Below, piece after piece: positions 18,518 to 26,080 of a stretch of DNA of 64,000 nt. The translations under genes were made by a program, and so were the position numbers. The notes beneath the pieces are model-generated. The model worked only from the letters and a program-made list of their open reading frames with translations, made no database searches and was not told the DNA's origin. How positions within the stretch are numbered: the stretch's first letter is position 1; each line of letters opens with the position of its first letter. The stretch is from Desulfarculaceae bacterium (GTDB taxonomy: Bacteria > Desulfobacterota > Desulfarculia > Desulfarculales > Desulfarculaceae), in assembly GCA_021737145.1 (NCBI GenBank), contig JAIPEN010000013.1, positions 41,911-105,910 on the forward strand, written 5' to 3'.

Positions 18518-19738
18518 TCAGGCCGCGAACACCTCGTCCAGCCAGTCGAAGAGAACCTGGCTCATCAGGGTGCGGTTGCCGCCGATGCAGTGGGAGGAGG
18601 CCCCCTGCTCCAGCTTGGTGATCACCAGCTTGTTGGCCGGGTTGGCCGCCTTGGCCAGGAAGTCCTGGGCCTGCTTTTGCACCTCCTCGTTGGCCCACTC
18701 CCCCTCGCCCACCAGGATCAGGGCCGGGCACTCGATCCCCGCCGGATCGAACTCAAAGCCCTGGGCCGCGTCGGCCAGACCGTGGATGTCCTTGGAGGAC
18801 AGGCCGAAGCGCCAGGAGAGCACCCCGGCGTTGCGCTGGTGGAAGTCGCTCCACTGGGCCAGCTCCTCGGGAGTGGCGGTGCAGTTTTCCATGCCCGCGA
18901 ACTGGGCCCGCATGTCGCTCACCGCGCTGTTGACCGCGCAGGCCTTGATGCGGGAATCGGCGATGACCGCCCGGGGCACGAAATAGCCCCCGCCGCTGAT
19001 GCCGTACATGGCCAGACCCTCCGGGTCCACCTCGGGCCGGCTCAGGGCAAAGTCCACCACCGTCTTGAGGGGCACCTCGGGGTCGGGCCGGAAGAACTGG
19101 CCCTCCAGGGGCAACATGCCCTGGCCGGGGATGTCCACGGTGAGGAAGTTGTAGCCCCGCGCCTTGGCCGCGGGCGCGATGTAGAAGTAGAGCTCCTCGG
19201 CATAGGTCTCTATCCCGCCGATCATGATGAGGGTCTTGCGCGGCTGGCCGCCGGGGTCCGCCGGGAGAAAGTAACCGGGCAGCACCGTGTCCTCAAAGGG
19301 CAGGTCAAGGGCCTCCATGGGCGGATCGAACAGGGGGCAGGCCCGTCGGAAGACGGCGCGGCACTGGTCGCCCAGGGACTTGAAGTCAGGCTCCTCGGGC
19401 AGGGCCGAAACCACGGCGGTGCGGTAATAGTTGGAGGCCTTGAGCAGGGATTCGCGAGCGCTCACCGGGTGGCCCGCGGCCAACTGCTCACCGGCCCGCT
19501 CCTCCACCCGCTGGGCCATGGCGGCCCACTGCTCCCGCCAGGACTGGGTGTCGCCGTCGATTATGCTGCCCACGACGTAAAAAGCCTCGCCTATCTCGCA
19601 GCCCCCAAAGGGCGTGGCCCCCAGGACCCACTGCAGGATGAAGTCCATCTCCATTTCGTCGAAATGGATCTTCACGTAGAGCCGGTGGGCGTTGTATTGG
19701 TCCTTTTGCTCACTCAATTGGCTGGTGGTGGAACGCAT
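18518..19738 (-). CDS. alpha/beta hydrolase, FrsA/DUF1100-like
   Basis: Predicted serine hydrolase of 406 residues. An N-terminal helical cap (about 1-150) is followed by the hydrolase core: LIMIGGIETYAEELYFYIAP (oxyanion-side strand), nucleophile elbow GISGGGYF (Ser at about 255), LILVGEGEW (acid position Glu rather than Asp, about 340) and a C-terminal SSHCIGGN carrying the likely catalytic His. This build resembles the 2,6-dihydroxypseudooxynicotine hydrolase/FrsA group. ATG 19738 is chosen because AAGGAGGAGGAC directly precedes it; an upstream in-frame ATG at 19813 lacks such a signal. It lies 175 nt downstream of the AIRS-like gene and may extend that operon. Substrate unknown. Confidence 0.8.
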   Translation of the reverse strand: MRSTTSQLSEQKDQYNAHRLYVKIHFDEMEMDFILQWVLGATPFGGCEIGEAFYVVGSIIDGDTQSWREQWAAMAQRVEERAGEQLAAGHPVSARESLLKASNYYRTAVVSALPEEPDFKSLGDQCRAVFRRACPLFDPPMEALDLPFEDTVLPGYFLPADPGGQPRKTLIMIGGIETYAEELYFYIAPAAKARGYNFLTVDIPGQGMLPLEGQFFRPDPEVPLKTVVDFALSRPEVDPEGLAMYGISGGGYFVPRAVIADSRIKACAVNSAVSDMRAQFAGMENCTATPEELAQWSDFHQRNAGVLSWRFGLSSKDIHGLADAAQGFEFDPAGIECPALILVGEGEWANEEVQKQAQDFLAKAANPANKLVITKLEQGASSHCIGGNRTLMSQVLFDWLDEVFAA

Positions 19739-19913
19739 GTCCTCCTCCTTGGCAAAGGATCCGGGGATGGCGGCCGGGGCCGCCCGGCGGGCAGGCAGGT
19801 TGAGAGGGAGCATCCCCCCATCAAAGGCAGGCCATTAACCATATCATAGTAGGAGGCGTTTTCGGGACCCGTGGCGAGCCCGAGGGAATGGAAGGCAAAG
19901 GGGCGCTGGGCCC

Positions 19914-20909
19914 TTAGTCGGAGGGAGCCACCGGCGCGCTGATGCCGGTGATGACCTCCTGCTCGAAGTCGAACAGGGTGTGGCTTTCATCGCCCTGGTT
20001 TAGCACCACCCGGCGCTCCGCGCTCACCTCGCCCACCTGCTCGGCGCTGACTCCGCGCTCCCGGAAACGGGCGCAGACCTCCGAGGCGTGCTCCGGCGGC
20101 GCGGCCAAGACGAATCCGTAGCTCATGAAGGCGGTGAGCCACTTGGCCATTTCCAGGCCCTCGGGCCGGGGTATGGCCCCCAGGTCGATGCGCCCGCCGC
20201 GCCCCGAGTTCTCCAGCATTATGGCCAAGGTGCCCAAGAGCCCTCCGTTGCTCACGTCCTTGCAGGCGTGGGCCAGGCCCTGCTCGGCCAGCGCGGGCAG
20301 CACCTCCAGCCGGGCCAGCAGCTCCTCGCTGGTCTTGTGGCTGTTGGCGTCCCAGGAGGTCACCGAGGCGCAGCCTGGCTGGCCGCTCAGGTCGCAGGCC
20401 ACGATGAGCGCGTCGCCCGGCCGGGCGGTGTGGCAGCGCAGCAGCTTCTGGGCCCAGCCCAAAATGGCCACCGACAGGTGGGGGTGCTCCGCCTCGGCGT
20501 CGGGGTGCAAATGGCCGCCCACCATGGGCACCCTGAGCTTGGCGCAGCCCTTGGCGATGCCGCGCACGATCTCGGCCCGCTGGGCCGCCGGGCCGCTGGC
20601 CATCACGTTGACCATGGCCAGGGGCCGCCCGCCCATGGAGTAGATGTCGCCCACCACCACCATCACCGAGGCCTTGCCCGCCGCGTAGGGCTCGTTGACC
20701 AGCAGGCCCTCCATGATGCCGTCCGTGGCCAGGAGCAAAAAGCCGTCGGTGAAGGGAATCACCGCCGCGTCGTCGCCCCAGGATTCCAACTGGGGACCGC
20801 TGGGGCTGCCCTGCACCAGGTGGTGGAACACCTCGGCGATGGGCTCCTTGCGCTTGAGCCCCATATAGCCCTTGATGTGCGCGGCCAGGGCCGTCAGGTC
20901 AAGCTGCAT
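19914..20909 (-). CDS. AIR synthase-like protein, sll0787/MSMEG_0567 C-terminal family
   Basis: PurM/SelD/HypE-superfamily ATP-binding enzyme of 331 residues. Visible: DDAAVIPFTDGFLLLATDGI (about 45-65, phosphate/metal site), ASVMVVVGDIYSMGGRPLAMVNVM (about 78-102), MVGGHLHPD (about 133), CKDVSNGGLLGTLAIMLE (about 215-232) and a C-terminal HTLFDFEQEVITG. The N-terminal Cys/Sec of SelD is missing. From memory, the closest family is the AIR-synthase-like component encoded beside a nitrilase, a radical SAM protein and a GNAT in Synechocystis (sll0784-0787), mycobacteria and cyanotrophic pseudomonads (Nit1C). Here it overlaps the radical SAM-GNAT gene by 11 nt, which supports that assignment. The reaction is unknown. 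Confidence 0.82.
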   Translation of the reverse strand: MQLDLTALAAHIKGYMGLKRKEPIAEVFHHLVQGSPSGPQLESWGDDAAVIPFTDGFLLLATDGIMEGLLVNEPYAAGKASVMVVVGDIYSMGGRPLAMVNVMASGPAAQRAEIVRGIAKGCAKLRVPMVGGHLHPDAEAEHPHLSVAILGWAQKLLRCHTARPGDALIVACDLSGQPGCASVTSWDANSHKTSEELLARLEVLPALAEQGLAHACKDVSNGGLLGTLAIMLENSGRGGRIDLGAIPRPEGLEMAKWLTAFMSYGFVLAAPPEHASEVCARFRERGVSAEQVGEVSAERRVVLNQGDESHTLFDFEQEVITGISAPVAPSD

Positions 20910-22455
20910 GGCTCTCTCCAGGCTTCAGGTCCGGGGCCGCGTCCAGGTCGGCCTCCATGGGCTGGTGGGTCCAGCCGTGCATCTCATAGGTCTCTCCCGC
21001 CTTGGACCAGCCCAGGCGCTGGAAGAAAGCCACGTTGGCCTCCTGTATCTCGGCGGTGAACCGCGTGCATCCCCGGCGGCGCACGGTGCGCATGGCCTCC
21101 CTGACCAGGGCCGCCCCGGCGCCGCCCCGGCGCTGATCCCGGGCCACGGCCAAGCGGCCGCCCACCCAGGCGTTGGGCTGGTCCTGGCGCTGGTACACCC
21201 GCACCGTGCCCACCACCCGGCCCCGGTCCAGGGCCAGCAGGTGGATGGAGTAATCGTCGTACTCGTCGTGGTCGCTGAGCTGCACGATGTGCTGCTCCTG
21301 GACGAACACCCCCTGGCGCACGGCCAGGCCCGCCTCGCGCTCGGCCTGGTCGCGGGCCGGGCGCACCACCAGGCGGGCCTCGGGCAGCTCCCAGGACCCC
21401 AGGGCCGAGCAGGCCCCGCAGCGCACGCAGCCCGCCTTGCTCCGGGCCGCGCTCAGCCCGGTCTGTTGCAGGATGGCCGCCACCTCTTGGTAGAGCCCGG
21501 CCATGTAGGCCGGATCCGGGGGCGCGGCCTGGGCCAGCTCGGAGCCGGGGATGGGCCGCAGGGGCAGCAGGAAGGGATAGACCCCCAGCTCGGCCAGCAT
21601 GCGGCAGCCGGTGATGAGTCCCTCGGGGTCCTCGCCCAGGCCGGCGATGACAAAGCTGCTCACCTGGCCGGGCCCGAACACCTCCACCGCCTCCATCCAG
21701 GCCTCGAAAAAGCGCTCCAGGCCCAGGCCGTATTTGGGGACGGCGTGGCTCTCGAGCACGTTCAGGTCGAAGCTCTCGACGTGAATGCCCACCGTGTCCA
21801 CCCCGGCCTCGGCCAGGCGTCTGAAGCTGCGGTTGAAGGGCGGGGGCAGGAACTGGGCGTGGATGGGCAGGCCCGAGGACTCCTTGATGGCCTGGGCGCA
21901 GGCGGCCAGGTGCTTGAGCTCGCTGCCCGCCGGGGCGGCGCAGCCGGTGGTGAGCACCACATGCGACGCGCCGTCCAGCTCCTTGGCCCGGGCCGCGGCC
22001 AGGGCCAGCTGCTCCGGGGTCTTGACCTCCAGGGTGCCCTCATTGGCCAGGCTGAGCTCTATGCCGCAAAAGGAGCAGCGGTTGGGGCTGTCCCAGAACA
22101 GGCAGCGCTGCAACACCGTGCTGGCCAGGCAGCCCTGGCCGTGCATCAGGGCCACCTGCTTCAGCGGCACGCCCTCGGGGGTGCGCTGGGCATAAAAGCG
22201 CGGCGTGGGCAGCAGCTCCACCTGGGCGGGGATTTTTTCGCCGTCCAGATACAGGGCCGCTCCTTCGGGCCCGCTCCTAAGCACCCAGGGCGAATCGGCC
22301 GCAAAGGGGCTGTCCGTGGGCACCGTGGCCGCCACGCCGTTGATGAGCAGGGCGCCGCCCTCGGCCGGTCCGGCGCCGCCGGCGCGCTTCTCGGCCTCGG
22401 CCTCCACCCGAAGGCCCAGGCTTTGCAACTGGGTGATGATCTCGGCGGTTTGCAA
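20899..22455 (-). CDS. radical SAM (MSMEG_0568-like) fused to GNAT acetyltransferase
   Basis: A two-domain protein of about 518 residues. Residues 1-365 are a radical SAM protein of the Nit1C type: TPRFYAQRTPEGVPLKQVALMHG-like lead-in, cluster motif CLFWDSPNRCSFC (CX8CX2C spacing, as in this unusual subfamily), HVVLTTGCAAP, and the end GCVRCGACSALGSWE. Residues about 370-500 are a GNAT domain (VFVQEQHIVQLSDHDEYDDY, RLAVARDQRRGGAGAALVREA, NVAFFQRLGWSKAGETYEMHG). In other genomes the GNAT is separate or fused to the AIRS-like protein. The frame is open to 22614, but TTG 22455 with GGAGA 7 nt upstream marks the family's usual N-terminus, and the extension crosses a repeat. Confidence 0.85.
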   Translation of the reverse strand: MQTAEIITQLQSLGLRVEAEAEKRAGGAGPAEGGALLINGVAATVPTDSPFAADSPWVLRSGPEGAALYLDGEKIPAQVELLPTPRFYAQRTPEGVPLKQVALMHGQGCLASTVLQRCLFWDSPNRCSFCGIELSLANEGTLEVKTPEQLALAAARAKELDGASHVVLTTGCAAPAGSELKHLAACAQAIKESSGLPIHAQFLPPPFNRSFRRLAEAGVDTVGIHVESFDLNVLESHAVPKYGLGLERFFEAWMEAVEVFGPGQVSSFVIAGLGEDPEGLITGCRMLAELGVYPFLLPLRPIPGSELAQAAPPDPAYMAGLYQEVAAILQQTGLSAARSKAGCVRCGACSALGSWELPEARLVVRPARDQAEREAGLAVRQGVFVQEQHIVQLSDHDEYDDYSIHLLALDRGRVVGTVRVYQRQDQPNAWVGGRLAVARDQRRGGAGAALVREAMRTVRRRGCTRFTAEIQEANVAFFQRLGWSKAGETYEMHGWTHQPMEADLDAAPDLKPGESHAA

Positions 22456-22841
22456 AGGGCAGTCTCCATGATGAAGCCGGCTGCGCCAGTCACCGGCATA
22501 CTGCGTTGCTGGACTCGCTCGGACCTCGACGTAGCTTTTGCTACGCCTCCGGCCCTCGCTCGCCGGCGAGCCGCCGGGAGCAAAGCGGGTCGGGAAGGAA
22601 TAATCTCTCACCAACCCCCGTGGCTCCCGGTGCAGCTACTTGGCAGCCCAAGCCTTGGGCCGCCTTGTCTGCCGGCGGCTGGCTGTGCCGGGCCTGGCTT
22701 CGAACCTTGCCCTGCGTGCGGTTCAAATATATCCCCGCCCGGCTTTTGAGTCAGCCCTGGTTTTAGGTTTGCAGCATCCTTGTGGCGGCCTCGGCCACAG
22801 GCTTGCCCCTGCGCCGAGGCTGGAGCGAAGCCGGCCGCGGA
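22456..22841. other. gene-free interval with a palindromic repeat
   Basis: About 385 bases between the Fe-S flavoprotein gene and the radical SAM-GNAT gene. It contains the repeat at 22521-22555 and several GC-rich inverted segments. Short ORFs here have no ribosome-binding sites and composition unlike a protein. A TTCAAAT motif near 22722 is not part of a tRNA. No clear promoter was seen. Confidence 0.55.
22521..22555 (-). repeat. palindromic element copy D
   Basis: On the minus strand: outer arms GGGCC and GGTCC, then AGGCGTAGC, loop AAAA, GCTACGTCG. The inner core AGGCGTA...TACGTCG is shared with copies near 6854, 55517 and 55836, while the outer arms differ in sequence but still pair. 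It lies in the gap upstream of the radical SAM-GNAT gene. Confidence 0.6.
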
Positions 22842-23441
22842 TTAGATGCCCAGCATCCTCAGGGCGACTTCCGCCACCCTCTTGCCCACACCCTGCGCCG
22901 TGGTCTTGCCCGCGTCGTCGGCCTCGATGCCGCCTTCCATGCCGCTGCAACCGGTGCCGCCCAGGTGGGCGGTGGGCATGCCGTCGCCCACCACCACCAT
23001 GTCCTGCACCAGCATGGCCGCCTGGATGCTCTGGATGGCCGTTTCCTGGCCGCCGTTGCGGAAGCCGCCCACCGCGATGACCCCGCCCACCTTGTTGCGC
23101 ATCATCCAGCCGTTGCGCCTGAACATGACCATGCGGTCCAAAAAGGCCTTGGCCTGGGCGGTGGGCCCGCCCATGTACACCGGGGTGGCCATGATCAGGC
23201 CGCCCACGTCGGGCGCGGCCAGGATGTCGATGAGCTCCGGGAAGCCGTCGTCCTGGGAGCAGGCCAGCTTTTTGGCGCAGGCCCCGCAGGCCAGGCAGCC
23301 ATTGATCTGGCGCCCGGCCAGCTCGATAAGCTCGGTGGTTATGCTCTCGTTCACTCCGGCCGCGGCGCGCAGGGCCTCGGTGAGCAGGAAAAAGCTGGAC
23401 TGTCCCGGGCGGGGGCTGGCCGCCACGCCGATTATCTTCAT
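22842..23441 (-). CDS. NAD(P)H-dependent FMN reductase / iron-sulfur flavoprotein
   Basis: Flavodoxin-fold protein of 199 residues. The N-terminus MKIIGVAASPRPGQSSF is the FMN-phosphate loop; CLACGACAKKLAC (about 48-60; CX2CX2CX5C) is the compact [4Fe-4S] motif of iron-sulfur flavoproteins; MATPVYMGGPTAQAKAFLDR (about 82-101) and GGVIAVGGFRNGGQE complete the flavin site. It acts as an FMN-dependent electron carrier or reductase in the cytoplasm. The ATG lies 2 nt after the stop of the ABC ATPase gene, with its ribosome site inside the ATPase's last codons, so it belongs to the transporter operon. In SsuABC-like systems a flavin reductase beside the transporter often serves an oxygenase; none is seen here. 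Confidence 0.88.
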   Translation of the reverse strand: MKIIGVAASPRPGQSSFFLLTEALRAAAGVNESITTELIELAGRQINGCLACGACAKKLACSQDDGFPELIDILAAPDVGGLIMATPVYMGGPTAQAKAFLDRMVMFRRNGWMMRNKVGGVIAVGGFRNGGQETAIQSIQAAMLVQDMVVVGDGMPTAHLGGTGCSGMEGGIEADDAGKTTAQGVGKRVAEVALRMLGI

Positions 23442-23443
23442 GC

Positions 23444-24202
23444 CTACATCTCCCTCTGGCTGCTCAGCACCCCCAGGATCTCCCGCCGGATGGCGTTGGA
23501 GGCCTCGGAGGTGCGGTCGCGGGGGCGGGGCTCGGTGATGCTGAAACGCTCCAGCACCCGGGCGGGCCGGGCCGAGAGCACCAGCACCTCGTCGGAAAGG
23601 AACACCGCCTCGTCCACGTTGTGGGTAACGAACACGATGGTGTCGCCCTGACCGGACCACACCTGGAGCAGAAACTCCTGCAGGGCGTTGCGGGTCTGGC
23701 TGTCCAGGGAGCCGAAGGGCTCGTCCATGAGCACCACCTGGGGCCCCAGGATAAGGGTGCGGGCAATGGCCACCCGCTGCTGCATGCCGCCGGATAGCTG
23801 GTGGGGATAGCGCCCCGCGAACTCGCCCAGGCCGAAGGCGTCCAGATAGCCCCGGGCCCGCTCCCGGCGCATGGCCGCGCCCTGGCCGGCCATCTCCAGG
23901 CCCAGCTCCACGTTGCCCAGGCAGGTGCGCCAGGGCAGCAGGGCGTATTGCTGAAAGACCATGCCCACCTTGGCGCTGGGCCCGGTTATGGCCCCGCCTT
24001 CCAGCAGCACCCGGCCCTGGTCGGCCTGTTCCAGCCCGGCGATGATCCTGAGCAGGGTGGTCTTGCCGCAGCCGGAGGGGCCGATGAGGCTCACCAGGCG
24101 GCCCCGCTCGACCGTGGCCGCCAGGCCGTCCAGCACCGGCACCTCCGCCCCCCCGCCCTGGGCGGGAAAGTTCTTGACCAGGCCTTGCAGTTCCAGACTC
24201 AT
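23444..24202 (-). CDS. ABC transporter ATP-binding protein (SsuB/TauB/NrtD type)
   Basis: ATPase of 252 residues. Walker A GPSGCGKTT (about 42), Q-loop VFQQYALLPW, signature LSGGMQQRVAIARTL (about 135), Walker B VVLMDEPFGSLD (about 158) and H-loop VFVTHNVDEAVFLSDEVLVL. The QQYALLPW and VDEA features are characteristic of the nitrate/sulfonate/taurine importer class. ATG 24202 overlaps the permease stop by 4 nt. It powers the permease at 24199-24969. Confidence 0.93.
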   Translation of the reverse strand: MSLELQGLVKNFPAQGGGAEVPVLDGLAATVERGRLVSLIGPSGCGKTTLLRIIAGLEQADQGRVLLEGGAITGPSAKVGMVFQQYALLPWRTCLGNVELGLEMAGQGAAMRRERARGYLDAFGLGEFAGRYPHQLSGGMQQRVAIARTLILGPQVVLMDEPFGSLDSQTRNALQEFLLQVWSGQGDTIVFVTHNVDEAVFLSDEVLVLSARPARVLERFSITEPRPRDRTSEASNAIRREILGVLSSQREM

Positions 24203-24969
24203 GGCGAGGCCTCCCCCCGCCAGGGCACCAGGCGGCGCTGGGCCAGGCGCAGCAAAATGTCGATGCCCAGGCCCACCAGGCCGATGACCGCCATGCCCGC
24301 GATGATCTCGTCGGGCCGCTGGATGTCGCGGGCGGTCATGATCATGTAGCCCAGGCCGTAGCCCGAGCGCACCCCGGTGAACTCGGCCGCCACCAGGGTC
24401 ATCCAGCCGATGCCCAGGCCGATCCGGAGCCCCACGAAGATGCTGGGCAGGGCTCCGGGCAAAAGCACCTTCTTTACCACGTCCCCCCGCTTGGCCCCCA
24501 GGGTGCGCACCGCCTCCACCAGCACCGGATTCACCTCCAGCACCCCGGCGGTGGTGTTCAACACGATGGGAAAGAAGGCCCCCAGGAAGATGATGAAGCC
24601 GGCCGAGGGCAGGCCGATGCCGAACCAGAGGATGGCGATGGGTATCCAGGCCAGGGGGGGCACCGGCCTGAGCACCTCGATGATGGGGCTGACCGTGGTG
24701 CGCAGGCGGGGCGAGGCCCCCAGGGCCAGGCCCAGGGGCACCCCGATGACGGCCGCGGCCAAAAAGCCGGTGCCCACCCTGAGCAGGCTGTAGGCCAGGT
24801 GCCAATGCAGCAGCTGCCCCGGCGGCATGCCCTTGACGGCCAGCTCGCCGAAGCCCTGGATCACCGCCCAGGGCGAGGGCAGCTTGTAGGCGGGCAGCAC
24901 CCCGGCCATGCTCAGCCCCTGCCAGAGCAGCAGCAGAACCAGGGGCAGCCACCAGCGGGCCAGCTTCAT
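24199..24969 (-). CDS. ABC transporter permease (SsuC/TauC type)
   Basis: Inner-membrane protein of 256 residues with about six hydrophobic helices. The EAA-type loop is AVRTLGAKRGDVVKKVLLPGALPSIFVGLRIGLG (about 150-185), and LRPVPPLAWIPIAILWFG (about 90-107) is the hallmark segment of sulfonate/nitrate/taurine permeases. It overlaps both neighbours by 4 nt (ATGA at each end), showing tight translational coupling in the order binding protein, permease, ATPase. Confidence 0.93.
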   Translation of the reverse strand: MKLARWWLPLVLLLLWQGLSMAGVLPAYKLPSPWAVIQGFGELAVKGMPPGQLLHWHLAYSLLRVGTGFLAAAVIGVPLGLALGASPRLRTTVSPIIEVLRPVPPLAWIPIAILWFGIGLPSAGFIIFLGAFFPIVLNTTAGVLEVNPVLVEAVRTLGAKRGDVVKKVLLPGALPSIFVGLRIGLGIGWMTLVAAEFTGVRSGYGLGYMIMTARDIQRPDEIIAGMAVIGLVGLGIDILLRLAQRRLVPWRGEASP

Positions 24970-25934
24970 CTAGCGGTCGCCTTTTTCAGGATGCCCGCAT
25001 CGATGAAACGGCTCACAAAGGCATCGGCGTCGGGCACCTTGATGTAGCCCAGCTTGTCCAAGAACTGCACGTACTCCTTCTCGCCGGCCAGGCTGAGCCG
25101 GTAGGTGTAGTTCACGTTGGCCATGGCCAGCTTGACGGTCTGGCGGTCCATGCCGGTGTAGCGCATGCCGATCTTCAGGGCCTCGGCCGGATGCTTGTTG
25201 ATGAAATCGGTGGCCTTGACGTGGGCCGCCACCATGCGGGCCACCCGCTTGGGGTGCGCGGCCAAAAAGGCGTTGTCCGCCACCAGCACGCAGCAGGGAT
25301 GCTGGGGCCATATCTTGGCCGAGCTTATCAGCACCCGGCCCACCCCCATGGTCACCGCCTTGGCCGGGTAGGGCTCCCAGGCCACGAAGCCGTCGATCTG
25401 CTTGCCCCTGAGGGCGCCGATCATCTCCGGCGGCTTGAGCACCATGGTCTTGACCTGGTTCAAGGGCAGCCCGGCCTGGCTGATGGCCTTTTTGAGCAAA
25501 AAGTCCTGCACCGTGGAGTGGCCCGGCACGGCCACGGTGCGGCCCTTGAGCCCGGCCACCTTGTTGAGCGGGCTGTTTTTGTGCACCACGATGGCCGAGC
25601 CCTCGGTGTTCACCTGGGCCACCACGGTCACTTTGGCCGCGCGGTTGGCCACGGCCACCGTGGCCGGGGCCTCGCCCACATAGCCCATGTCCAGGGCTCC
25701 GGCGGCAAAGGCGCTCATCTCCTCGGGCCCGGCCCGGAAAATGCCCGCCACCTCCACCTTGAGGCCCTGTTCTTTATAAAAGCCCTTTTCCAGGGCCACC
25801 CAGCAGGCCAGCTGGTGGATGTCCGCCTGGAGATAGCCGATGCGCACCGTGTCCTGGGCCGGCGCGGCCGCCGCCCCCATGGACAGGAGCAGGCCGCCCA
25901 GCAGCAGGATAAGGCTCAGCTTGCGTAAAGACAT
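24966..25934 (-). CDS. ABC transporter substrate-binding protein (SsuA/TauA/NMT1-like)
   Basis: Periplasmic binding protein of 322 residues, with signal peptide MSLRKLSLILLLGGLLLSMG and cleavage near AAA-PAQ. The mature part begins DTVRIGYLQADIHQLACWVA and continues to GYVGEAPATVAVANRAAKVTVVAQ (about 85-110), as in TauA/SsuA. ATG 25934 follows GAGGGAGC; a longer frame from 25973 adds only a basic, non-signal stretch. It is first in a four-gene operon with permease, ATPase and Fe-S flavoprotein. The ligand is not predictable and could be a sulfonate, nitrate, thiamine precursor or nitrile-related compound. Confidence 0.9.
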   Translation of the reverse strand: MSLRKLSLILLLGGLLLSMGAAAAPAQDTVRIGYLQADIHQLACWVALEKGFYKEQGLKVEVAGIFRAGPEEMSAFAAGALDMGYVGEAPATVAVANRAAKVTVVAQVNTEGSAIVVHKNSPLNKVAGLKGRTVAVPGHSTVQDFLLKKAISQAGLPLNQVKTMVLKPPEMIGALRGKQIDGFVAWEPYPAKAVTMGVGRVLISSAKIWPQHPCCVLVADNAFLAAHPKRVARMVAAHVKATDFINKHPAEALKIGMRYTGMDRQTVKLAMANVNYTYRLSLAGEKEYVQFLDKLGYIKVPDADAFVSRFIDAGILKKATAR

Positions 25935-26080
25935 GATGCTCCCTCTCCTCGCACCCCCTGGAACCCGCCGCACCGGCCGGCGGACCTGTCAACTATAAGC
26001 ACATCGCCGCGCCCCGGTAAAGCAGCACCGCCGCAAGGGCCGGGCCCCCGCGGCGGCATGACCCGCTGGTTGCCGGGGCC

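Noticed and set aside
18396..18731. 112-codon N-terminal extension of the TPR protein
   Set aside because: The internal ATG at 18395 begins a clear signal peptide; the extension is arginine/glycine-rich and overlaps the intergenic gap.
19914..20909. Selenide, water dikinase (SelD), which would support Sec decoding in hgcA
   Set aside because: The N-terminal Cys/Sec loop of SelD is missing and the context (overlap with a radical SAM-GNAT gene) points to the sll0787-like branch of the superfamily.
22456..22614. N-terminal extension of the radical SAM-GNAT protein to 22614
   Set aside because: The extra codons read through the palindromic repeat at 22521-22555 and match nothing; TTG 22455 has a good ribosome site and matches the family's start.
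22715..22745. TTCAAAT loop resembling a tRNA T-arm
   Set aside because: The flanking bases do not form a T-stem and no acceptor, D or anticodon stem can be drawn around it.
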